A stretch of DNA of 5,160 nucleotides from an uncultured Pseudobdellovibrionaceae bacterium (lineage in GTDB: Bacteria; Bdellovibrionota; Bdellovibrionia; Bdellovibrionales; JAMPXM01): the NCBI GenBank assembly GCA_934277865.1, contig CAKQVW010000226.1, positions 1 through 5,160 of the forward strand. Direction: 5' to 3'. Made by a program: the position numbers and the translations under genes. Under the pieces are notes generated by a model, which was not told the origin of the DNA, did no database searches, and saw only the letters and a program-made list of their open reading frames with translations. Positions 1 through 5,091 of the stretch are shown in pieces (position 1 is the stretch's first letter; each line of letters begins with the position of its first letter).

Positions 1-1
1 G

Positions 2-559
2 TCCGCACGTTTACCAGCGTCATTGGAACTTCAGTTTTCGGCGATTCCTGATGCTGGATACACAAACCCGTCGTTGAAGGGGTATCGCCTGATTCCTCTG
101 GATGCCGGAGCCATGTTGGTTTCGGAATCTGGAGAAAAGCGGGTGTTTGGTTTTGGAAGTTCCAGTAAGGGTGAAGGCTTTGAGGTCTCGGTTGGAGAAG
201 TGGTCGATACAGGTTCGTTATTGGCGCTTCGCGGGAAAGACGCGGTCTGGCTTATTCATCTGAGTCGGCCATCAAAAGAACAGGCGTTGAAAATCGATTG
301 GTCCAAGCGCCTGGAGTTTCCGCTGTTGGAAACCGATTCGCTTGGCGCACCGAGCTTGAAGGTCACTGTCCAAGATCAGGCGATCGCCGTTGAAAGCGGA
401 TCCAGTATTAAGCGGCTAGCATCGGCAAACGGCCGTTTGCTGGAGGAACCTCTTAAGGCCTCAGCGGAGAGCAGCACCGCATCGTCGCCCGCAAGTGAGT
501 CGCGAGAGCCGGCTTCGCCGTCGGCGGAGTCTTCCATCGTTCAGCCCATTGAGGATTAG
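2..559 (+). CDS. C-terminal part of an unrecognised beta-rich protein, cut by the left window edge
   Basis: The frame is open from the first bases of the window and no convincing start is visible: the first candidate, TTG at 23, lacks a Shine-Dalgarno sequence. The true start therefore most likely lies upstream. About 185 residues are visible, ending in TAG at 557-559. The first 145 or so have alternating hydrophobic and polar residues and Gly turns (for example VFGFGSSSKGEGFEVSVGEV and VWLIHLS), which suggests repeated beta-strands such as a propeller or sandwich; that is inference. The last 40 or so residues are rich in Ser, Ala, Glu and Pro, with SAESS occurring twice, and look disordered. 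No transmembrane helix or catalytic motif is visible in this part. The next gene starts 56 nt downstream on the same strand, so the two may or may not share a transcript. I do not recognise the family. The coding call is fairly sure; the function is unknown. Confidence 0.75.
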   Translation, partial: SARLPASLELQFSAIPDAGYTNPSLKGYRLIPLDAGAMLVSESGEKRVFGFGSSSKGEGFEVSVGEVVDTGSLLALRGKDAVWLIHLSRPSKEQALKIDWSKRLEFPLLETDSLGAPSLKVTVQDQAIAVESGSSIKRLASANGRLLEEPLKASAESSTASSPASESREPASPSAESSIVQPIED

Positions 560-615
560 GCCTGTCTCATATTTGGCTAGCGTCGAGGCCCGACTATCTA
601 GTAGAAAATCCCTAT

Positions 616-1530
616 ATGGCAGGGAAAATCATCGCAGGCGTTTTGTCGCCTCATCCACCGCATCTGGTCTATGCTAGCAATCCCCCTCAGAACGAGCCGC
701 GTTCGGAAGGTGGCTGGGAGAATCTTCGTTGGGGCTACGAACGTCTCAATCAGAGTCTGTTCTCTCATGCTGACAAGAAACCCGATGTGATTTTGGTTCA
801 TTCGCCGCATTGGATGACGGTGGTTGGGCATCATGTGTTGGGGCTTCCGCACTTCAAGGGCCTCAGTGTAGATCCAATTTTTCCGCATCTGTTTCGGTTC
901 CAATATGATCTCAAGGTCGACGTCGATCTTTCGCTGTTGATTGCCGAGGAAGGAAAAAAAGAGGGTCTCATCACGAAGGTGATGAAGAATCCGGATTTTC
1001 GGATCGACTATGGTGCGATCACGAGCTGCTACCTCACGCGCCCCGAGCTGGATATTCCAATCGTGGCGATTTCTTCGAATAACTCACCTTACTATTTTTC
1101 GAATGAAGTCGGCCAACATCAGATGGAAAAGTTGGGCCGCGCGACCGCACGGGCGATTGCGCGCAGTGGAAAACGCGCGGTTCTCTTAGCCAGCAATTCG
1201 ATGTCACATCGTCACTTCACGACGGAGCCTGAAATTCCTGAGGATATGTCGTTTGAGCATATCTACCATCATGGGCAATACCTCTGGGATATGGAGATGC
1301 TCAAACTGATGAAGGCCGGGCGTTCGCGCCAGCTGGTCGATTCTCTGCCAGAGTTCATGGACATGGCACTTGCGGAGGTGAAGGCGGGAGCGCTGACATG
1401 GATGTTGTCGGCGTTGGGTTTCCCGTCTTATCCAGCTGAGGTGCACGCGTACGGTTCGGTGATTGGGACGGGCAATGCCGTGGTCGAGTGGGATCACTTC
1501 ACTCATGCTGGCGGTGAGGTGAAAGTATGA
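616..1530 (+). CDS. amnB: 2-aminophenol 1,6-dioxygenase beta subunit-like, class III extradiol dioxygenase (catalytic)
   Basis: This 304-residue protein has the length and motif order of AmnB, the catalytic subunit of 2-aminophenol 1,6-dioxygenase. That enzyme uses Fe(II) and O2 to open the ring of 2-aminophenol next to the amino-bearing carbon, giving 2-aminomuconate 6-semialdehyde in the cytoplasm. The N-terminus (IIAGVLSPHPPHLVYA, then NPPQNEPRSEGGW) matches the AmnB pattern as I recall it. Expected ligands are present: His13 (SPHPPH), His62 (VHSPHW) and Glu254 (ALAEVKAG), with candidate catalytic residues Tyr132 (DYGAIT) and His198 (NSMSHRH). The C-terminus keeps YGSVIGTGNAVVEW. The ATG at 616 fits the family N-terminus, although no clear Shine-Dalgarno precedes it. 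The stop overlaps the start of the next gene (ATGA), which encodes the partner subunit, so expression is probably coupled. The family call is strong. The exact substrate (2-aminophenol or a substituted aminophenol or catechol) is inferred. Confidence 0.9.
   Translation: MAGKIIAGVLSPHPPHLVYASNPPQNEPRSEGGWENLRWGYERLNQSLFSHADKKPDVILVHSPHWMTVVGHHVLGLPHFKGLSVDPIFPHLFRFQYDLKVDVDLSLLIAEEGKKEGLITKVMKNPDFRIDYGAITSCYLTRPELDIPIVAISSNNSPYYFSNEVGQHQMEKLGRATARAIARSGKRAVLLASNSMSHRHFTTEPEIPEDMSFEHIYHHGQYLWDMEMLKLMKAGRSRQLVDSLPEFMDMALAEVKAGALTWMLSALGFPSYPAEVHAYGSVIGTGNAVVEWDHFTHAGGEVKV
1516..1519 (+). promoter_or_regulatory. Ribosome binding site for the AmnA-RidA fusion gene
   Basis: GAGG lies 7 nt before the ATG at 1527, inside the end of the upstream dioxygenase gene. 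With the ATGA stop/start overlap it fixes the start and points to coupled translation of the two subunits. Confidence 0.6.
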
Positions 1531-2978
1531 AAACTCGCTCGGAAATCCGAAAACTCAAAACACCAAGCAGCTCTTTGATCACGGCTTGTTACGTGGTGCC
1601 AGGCCTCCCGCATCCGCTGCTTGCTTCAGATAAAAACCCCGGCTGGAATCGTTTGCGCCAATCGATGGATCAGGTCCGAAAAGAAATCGAACAGTCAGAC
1701 GCCGAACTGATTCTGTATTTCTCAACGCAGTGGCTGACGGTCTTGGGTTACCTTTTTCAGGCTGATCCAAATCCGAAGTGGACCCTGGTGGATTCCAATT
1801 GGCACGAGTTTGGATCGATGCCTTACGAATTCAAAGTCGACACGAAGTTTGCGTCCCTGTATGCAGGCGAAGTGAAAGAGATGGGGCACTATACACGCGA
1901 GGTGAACTATCGGGGATTCCCGATCGACACCGGAACCGTCGTCGCACAAAAGCTCTTAAATCCCCAGAACCGCCTTCCGGCCGCGATGGCGTCTTGTAAC
2001 ATGTATGCCGAAAAGCAAGAGACACTTTCCATTGGCCAGGCGGCGATGCGAGCTATTGAAAAACGAGGTCTCAAGACGGTCGTGGTCTGTGTCAGCGGTC
2101 TTTCTAGCCGTTATCACACCGAAGAAATTCCCTATGAAAAAGACCATTTCTCGTCTCAGAAGGACGACGAGTGGAACCAGAAAATTCTAGAAATCCTCGG
2201 TGAAGGACGATTGGAAGATGTCTCGGAAGTGGCTCGCGAGTATTCGCGTCAGGCCAACGCCGACATGGGGTTTCGTGGCATTTGGTGGTTAAATGGATTG
2301 GTTGGAAAAACCAACGACTTTGATGGCCAGGTTTTTGGCTACGAGCCAATCTATGGAACAGGCGCGGGAGTGGTGGGACTTTATCCAAAACGCGCGATTC
2401 GCTCGCTTCCGGGCTGGGTGAACGACGAGGCCGATCTCGTAGAACGTTTTAGCGGCGACAAAAAGAAATCTACGAAGCCAGTAGCCGGCGCAGCGAGTGC
2501 CGGTGAGGTTTCGGGTATTGTGACGTTTGATGCTCCAAAAGCGTCGGCTGGTAACGTGAGCTCGAAAAAAGCGCCACCGCCGGTTGGTCCTTATCCTCAC
2601 GCAAAGCGTGTCGGAGATTTTCTTTTCCTCAGTGGCGTCGGTCCACGCAAACCTGGCACCAAAGAGATTCCCGGTGTCATGGTGGATGCGGGGGGCGACG
2701 TGGTGGGACACGACATTACCATCCAGACGCGCTCAGTTCTGGAAAATATTGAGGCCATCTTGGAAGAGGCGGGAAGCAGTCTGCATGATGTCGTCGACGT
2801 CCAAGTGTTTTTGACCGATATGAAGCGAGACTTTGCGCGCTTTAATCAGATTTACGGCGAGTATTTTGGATACGAAGGTGGGCCCAGCCCAACACGTACC
2901 ACGGTGGAAGTGACATCGCTTCCGACGCCAATTTGTGTGGAACTAAAAGTTACGGCTTATCTAGGGAAAAAGACGTAA
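1527..2978 (+). CDS. Fusion of 2-aminophenol 1,6-dioxygenase alpha subunit-like domain with a RidA/2-aminomuconate deaminase-like domain
   Basis: One uninterrupted 483-residue frame carries two proteins that are usually separate. Residues about 15-288 resemble AmnA, the alpha subunit of 2-aminophenol 1,6-dioxygenase: YFSTQWLTVLG, NWHEFGSMPYEF, NYRGFPIDTGT, NADMGFRGIWWLNGL and YGTGAGVVGLYP. The positions matching the beta subunit's His13, His62 and His198 appear to be Gly26, Ser66 and Ser194, so this half should be structural and not catalytic, as known for alpha subunits. Residues about 289-348 form an Ala/Ser/Lys/Gly-rich linker. Residues about 349-483 are a complete RidA/YjgF domain (PYPHAKRVGDFLFLSG, QTRSVLENIEAIL, YGEYFGYEG, PTRTTVEV, ICVELKVTAY). 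Arg457 and Glu472 stand at the conserved carboxylate-binding and Glu positions. It resembles AmnD-type 2-aminomuconate deaminase, which turns 2-aminomuconate into 4-oxalocrotonate plus ammonia. The start overlaps the amnB stop by 4 nt and has GAGG at 1516-1519. The domain calls are strong; deaminase activity is inferred. Confidence 0.88.
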   Translation: MKTRSEIRKLKTPSSSLITACYVVPGLPHPLLASDKNPGWNRLRQSMDQVRKEIEQSDAELILYFSTQWLTVLGYLFQADPNPKWTLVDSNWHEFGSMPYEFKVDTKFASLYAGEVKEMGHYTREVNYRGFPIDTGTVVAQKLLNPQNRLPAAMASCNMYAEKQETLSIGQAAMRAIEKRGLKTVVVCVSGLSSRYHTEEIPYEKDHFSSQKDDEWNQKILEILGEGRLEDVSEVAREYSRQANADMGFRGIWWLNGLVGKTNDFDGQVFGYEPIYGTGAGVVGLYPKRAIRSLPGWVNDEADLVERFSGDKKKSTKPVAGAASAGEVSGIVTFDAPKASAGNVSSKKAPPPVGPYPHAKRVGDFLFLSGVGPRKPGTKEIPGVMVDAGGDVVGHDITIQTRSVLENIEAILEEAGSSLHDVVDVQVFLTDMKRDFARFNQIYGEYFGYEGGPSPTRTTVEVTSLPTPICVELKVTAYLGKKT

Positions 2979-2991
2979 AGCGAAAGGCCTC

Positions 2992-3471
2992 ATGTCGACC
3001 TTCAAGCCCGATCCCGAAGCCGATTTGTTTACGCTCTCGGCGGGCGCTTTTTCGATCGAGGATCGGGACAAGATCTGGCACCAGGCCGAGGGAGTCTGGA
3101 AGGCACGGGTGGAGGCCGGTGCCGATCCGGAGCAGGCGTGGCGTGAAGTCGTCGTGGATTTTCATCGTGGCGCACATTGGGGGTATTCGCTTCTTTCTAA
3201 GCAAAGCCTCGCCACCAAAGTTCAGCCGACAGAAGAACAGGTTCGAAGCACAACTGTTCGTCGTTTCTTTTGGACGGCTCTTCAGAGCCTTGTGATCATG
3301 AAGGGAATCATCATGTACTTTGGTCTCAACTACGCGATGGAGCGTGAGGCGTTTTACGGTGGCGCGAACACGAGTTTCTACGGCTGGGGACTTGCTGTCT
3401 CGGTTTCTATATCGTTTGGTGGCTTAATATGGTTCGCCATCAAGAATTCCAGAGCTCGTCACTGGGACTAG
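2992..3471 (+). CDS. Small membrane protein of unknown function with two C-terminal transmembrane helices
   Basis: The 159-residue product has a charged, soluble N-terminal half (about 1-90). It contains a likely helical stretch with several Trp and acidic residues (IEDRDKIWHQAEGVWKARVE) and a HRGAHWGYSLL segment. Two hydrophobic segments follow, at about 92-112 (FFWTALQSLVIMKGIIMYFG) and 129-150 (FYGWGLAVSVSISFGGLIWF), separated by an aromatic and Gly-rich loop, with a short basic tail. There is no signal peptide, so an inner-membrane protein with two spans is likely. The ATG at 2992 is preceded by AAGG at 2984-2987 and lies 13 nt after the fusion gene, so it is probably the last gene of that operon. 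The position suggests a link with aromatic catabolism, but no transporter or enzyme motif is visible and I do not recognise the family. The stop shares a CTAG with the stop of the convergent gene. Confidence 0.8.
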   Translation: MSTFKPDPEADLFTLSAGAFSIEDRDKIWHQAEGVWKARVEAGADPEQAWREVVVDFHRGAHWGYSLLSKQSLATKVQPTEEQVRSTTVRRFFWTALQSLVIMKGIIMYFGLNYAMEREAFYGGANTSFYGWGLAVSVSISFGGLIWFAIKNSRARHWD

Positions 3472-3821
3472 TGTTTAATCTGAAGCGTATTTGCAACCTG
3501 ATTTAAGATCGCACGGTTAGCCGGAGCATCGCCCGGCAAAAAACGAACAGTGATAAGAATCGCCTCGGACTGGTCGGCTAGGCGGACTTCAGCCTGATTA
3601 TTCCCAAGAAACTTCACCCCAGCCGGCTGGCTAGAGGTGATTTTTTGGAATTCGATCCGAATAACAAGGCCATCGTTGCCGGTAACTCGAGGGTTGATAG
3701 CAAGATGAATTTCAGTAGGAGAAACGACGGTCGGGTCGGCGGTGTGAGTATCAGCGCGGAAAATCGTTTCCGCGCTGAAGGCAAGTGCCGGCTCAAATGG
3801 TAGAACAACCATCGCACGCAT
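3468..3821 (-). CDS. Small protein of unknown function, possibly exported
   Basis: The 117-residue product has an amphipathic, beta-strand-like body (SPTEIHLAINPRV, GLVIRIEFQKI, NQAEVRLADQ, AILITVRFLPGD) and ends with a predicted helix (ANRAILNQVANTLQIKH). This composition is that of a real protein and differs from antisense translation. The N-terminus MRAMVVLPFEPALAFSA could be a short Sec signal peptide cleaved after FSA, but the Glu within the hydrophobic stretch is unusual, so export is uncertain. The frame is closed upstream by the TGA of the HMA gene (3846-3848, same frame); the ATG at 3821 lies 24 nt after it. No Shine-Dalgarno is visible, so translation may depend on coupling, or the start may be the ATG at 3812. 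It probably shares a transcript with the HMA gene. I do not recognise the family. Confidence 0.65.
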   Translation of the reverse strand: MRAMVVLPFEPALAFSAETIFRADTHTADPTVVSPTEIHLAINPRVTGNDGLVIRIEFQKITSSQPAGVKFLGNNQAEVRLADQSEAILITVRFLPGDAPANRAILNQVANTLQIKH

Positions 3822-3845
3822 TTTGGGATGCGGTTTGTCGGCGAT

Positions 3846-4172
3846 TCAGTTTGTCTTGGTCGCGGGCTCTGTTGCTGGCTTCATAACTTCGATAGCCGCA
3901 ACTTCGTAGCCAGCCTTTTTAACAGCGGCTTTGATCGCGTCTTGAGTGGCTTTGTCGTTCTTTTTCACCTTGATGATCGCGTGGTTGCCAGCGAGTTCAA
4001 CCTTTACGCCGTCTTTTTCGATCATCTTCAAAGCCTTGAGCTCTTTCTCAACTTTCGCGCTGCATGCGCCGCAAGTCATACCAGTGATTTTCACGTCGAC
4101 TTCTTCGCTGGCAAACGCCATCACCGGAGCGAGTACAAGAGCAAGGGCCGCAGTTTTCAAGAATGTTTTCAT
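3846..4172 (-). CDS. Periplasmic heavy-metal-associated (HMA) domain protein, MerP/CopZ-like
   Basis: The 108-residue product starts with a clear Sec signal peptide: Lys at 2 and 6, hydrophobic core AALALVLAPVMA, cleavage probably after AFA at residue 21. One HMA domain follows (about 24-95). The metal site is GMTCGACSAKVEKEL, with Cys34 and Cys37 as ligands for a soft metal such as Cu(I) or Hg(II). The rest of the fold is visible as VKVELAGNHAIIKVKK, then a helix and AGYEVAAIEV. The tail is Pro/Thr/Lys-rich. Such proteins bind or hand over metal ions in the periplasm; which metal cannot be told from the motif. The ATG at 4172 has AAGGA at 4177-4181, 4 nt upstream. No P-type ATPase, mer gene or copper regulator lies in the window, so it is an orphan here. 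The downstream small gene starts 24 nt after its stop. Confidence 0.9.
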   Translation of the reverse strand: MKTFLKTAALALVLAPVMAFASEEVDVKITGMTCGACSAKVEKELKALKMIEKDGVKVELAGNHAIIKVKKNDKATQDAIKAAVKKAGYEVAAIEVMKPATEPATKTN

Positions 4173-4205
4173 AAAATCCTTCTTTCGTTTAACTCTCGAG
4201 TTTCA

Positions 4206-4244
4206 AGATAACAGTCTATAGTTTCGATTCAAATCAGTGCTTAA
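4206..4244 (-). promoter_or_regulatory. Possible promoter of the HMA gene
   Basis: On the minus strand an AT-rich stretch holds TATAGA (4220-4215) as a possible -10, with a weak TTAAGC (4244-4239) 18 nt upstream. An alternative is TTGAAT (4232-4227) with TTATCT (4211-4206), at a short 15-nt spacing. Neither pair is strong. The position, 34-43 nt before the start codon, suits a promoter. Confidence 0.25.
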
Positions 4245-4255
4245 TTTTCTCTCTT

Positions 4256-4298
4256 CTTCTAGAAGCTGTCGAGTGAAATCCGGAATCTCGAATTCACT
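4256..4298. repeat. Palindrome and inverted repeat between the split gene and the HMA gene
   Basis: A perfect 10-bp palindrome, CTTCTAGAAG, lies at 4256-4265. A few bases further is an inverted repeat, AGTGAA at 4272-4277 with TTCACT at 4293-4298, around a 15-nt centre. No T-tract follows on either strand, so it is not an intrinsic terminator. Its place just upstream of the HMA promoter region would suit an operator, but no known operator consensus is recognised. Confidence 0.25.
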
Positions 4299-4318
4299 GT
4301 TTCAAAAAGGAGAAGGTC

Positions 4319-4669
4319 CTAGCGTTTGGGTTGGGGCTTTGATGGGGGGGTGGTGGCCCACATCTTTGGACGAAGGCTGTGTATTTGAGAGACGATGGTC
4401 TTGGCTGGCTCACTTAAGAGATGAGGTTCGGTGCTCCAGTACTGAAATTCGATTCGCTTCAAGTCCTTCGTGGACGGGGCGGGGCGCCAGCTCACTTTCA
4501 CCAAGACTTCGTCGGGAACTCCTGTTCGAAGCTGAAACTGCACCTGTGCCTGAGTGGTTTTGTCGAGTGTCACGAAAAGACTTTGTAGATCGGATTTTGC
4601 GTCGGCCAATTGACCTTGAAAGGTGTCGTGCTCGGCCCCAGTTGGTGACAGGGTTGCGCGTTTGGCCAA
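4319..4669 (-). CDS. Main body of a small exported protein, separated from its signal peptide by an apparent frameshift
   Basis: This frame encodes about 116 residues from a TTG at 4669, or slightly more from after the in-frame TGA at 4709-4711. It has protein-like character: a helical part (DTFQGQLADAKSDLQSLFVT), then strands (QAQVQFQLRTG, EVLVKVSWRPAP, DLKRIEFQYWST), a helix (EPAKTIVSQIHSL) and a Pro/Lys-rich tail. No good start or Shine-Dalgarno exists in this frame, whereas the neighbouring frame supplies a well-started signal peptide that runs out of sense just here. Removing one base from the T5 tract (A5 on the + strand, 4668-4672) joins the two into one protein of about 149 residues. 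The gene is therefore either a recent pseudogene or carries a sequence error. Near its end a C7 run (G7 at 4344-4350) is another slippage-prone site. I do not recognise the family. Confidence 0.55.
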   Translation of the reverse strand: MAKRATLSPTGAEHDTFQGQLADAKSDLQSLFVTLDKTTQAQVQFQLRTGVPDEVLVKVSWRPAPSTKDLKRIEFQYWSTEPHLLSEPAKTIVSQIHSLRPKMWATTPPSKPQPKR

Positions 4670-4769
4670 AAATTTGCCATCCTGATTTGCCGAGGGCGGT
4701 TTCAGAAATCATAACCAGGAAAAGTGTAACCGCCACCGCCGCTGGGTGCGTCAAGGCTCCAAACGTCAT
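4670..4769 (-). pseudogene. N-terminal signal-peptide segment of the split exported protein (out of frame with the body)
   Basis: The ATG at 4769 has AGGG at 4777-4780 at 7-nt spacing. It opens a typical Sec signal peptide: a short N-region, the hydrophobic core AAVAVTLFLVMI, and a likely cleavage after ETALG or just beyond. After KSGWQIF this frame turns into Arg/Ser-rich translation (QTRNPVTNWGRARHLSRS) that reads like an out-of-frame product, while the frame one base further on continues with LAKRATLSPTGAEHD. The likely join is at the homopolymer 4668-4672. It is listed separately so that the break is visible; start and body most likely belong to one gene. If the sequence is correct, the exported product is lost. 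Confidence 0.5.
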
Positions 4770-4776
4770 ATCTCAA

Positions 4777-4780
4777 CCCT
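4777..4780 (-). promoter_or_regulatory. Ribosome binding site before the signal-peptide start of the split gene
   Basis: AGGG on the minus strand is spaced 7 nt from the ATG at 4769. It supports this ATG as the original start of the split gene and argues against the internal TTG at 4669. Confidence 0.5.
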
Positions 4781-4828
4781 AGCGGCAAGCACGCGGGGTG
4801 TACAAGCCTAGGACTCGACCTCGAAAAC

Positions 4829-4857
4829 TTGAGACTCGTTGCCAAATGTGGTACTCT
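4829..4857 (+). promoter_or_regulatory. Candidate sigma70-type promoter driving the right-hand leader
   Basis: TTGAGA at 4829-4834 (4 of 6 to the -35 consensus) is followed, after exactly 17 nt, by TACTCT at 4852-4857. A TGG just before the -10 gives an extended -10 element. Transcription would start near 4864, about 228 nt before the gene at 5092. The -10 itself is a weak match. Confidence 0.4.
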
Positions 4858-4900
4858 TATTCACATGAGACAGAGTTTGCGTCATTTTAAACGAAAATCA

Positions 4901-4925
4901 CCGGCCACTTGTATGGCTGGTTTTT
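4901..4925 (+). terminator. Intrinsic-terminator-like hairpin early in the leader
   Basis: CCGGCCA at 4901-4907 pairs with TGGCTGG at 4914-4920 (7 bp, one G-U), closing a 6-nt loop, and is followed directly by TTTTT at 4921-4925. On the minus strand the same stem is followed by TGATTTTCG, so weak action in that direction is possible. No + strand gene ends nearby upstream; the closest ends at 3471. Its job is therefore more likely attenuation, or ending a short RNA begun near 4864. Confidence 0.55.
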
Positions 4926-4972
4926 CGGCGCGCGTTCTGATGAACGGGTTGGGTCTCAAGTTTATTTTTATA

Positions 4973-5011
4973 GGCGGTTGAAGCCCTTTTAGTGGCTTTG
5001 CTTCAATCGCC
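4973..5011 (+). repeat. Long inverted repeat in the leader upstream of the 5092 gene
   Basis: Twelve bases at 4973-4984 (GGCGGTTGAAGC) pair with 5000-5011 (GCTTCAATCGCC) with one G-U wobble, around a 15-nt loop. No T-tract follows, so it is not a standard terminator. Inside it AAGCC (4981-4985) can alternatively pair with GGCTT (4994-4998), so two conformations compete. The repeat sits 80 nt before the start codon at 5092 and may be an RNA regulatory structure. Confidence 0.5.
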
Positions 5012-5091
5012 ACTTTCGATCTGAAATCCTGATTGTTAATCGATCCCCACTCCGAGTGTAAGGTCTTGGAGCATTTGTCATTGGAGACATT

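Larger units (their letters stand above)
4770..5091. other. 322-nt region between divergent genes, without a convincing gene
   Basis: This gap separates the minus-strand split gene from the + strand gene at 5092. It contains the candidate promoter, the terminator-like hairpin and the inverted repeat listed separately. A 38-residue frame (ATG 4865 to TGA 4981) runs through the hairpin but has no Shine-Dalgarno and a composition typical of chance. No tRNA, known riboswitch consensus or insertion-sequence end is recognised. Confidence 0.5.

Noticed and set aside
581..594. Short inverted repeat GTCG/CGAC as terminator of the first gene
   Set aside because: The stem is only 4 bp and no T-tract follows on the + strand.
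573..600. Possible promoter TTGGCT - 16 nt - TATCTA before the amnB-like gene
   Set aside because: The -10 matches poorly, it would leave a leader of only about 9 nt, and no Shine-Dalgarno follows; too weak to list as a feature.
2289..2711. 140-codon open frame on the minus strand
   Set aside because: It lies fully inside the fusion gene on the opposite strand, is rich in Arg, His, Phe and Trp, and has no start signal; it is a shadow of the real gene.
3828..4211. Long + strand open frame opposite the HMA gene
   Set aside because: The minus-strand product has a signal peptide and an HMA motif with a good ribosome binding site; the + strand translation is Phe/Ser-rich antisense without sense.
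4665..4675. Programmed frameshift at the A5/T5 tract
   Set aside because: The register does not fit a standard slippery heptamer and the run is too short for typical transcriptional slippage; mutation or sequence error is simpler.
4237..4782. 181-codon + strand open frame across the split-gene region
   Set aside because: Its translation is Trp/Arg/Ser-rich with no family features and no ribosome binding site. The minus-strand signal peptide and body explain the region better.
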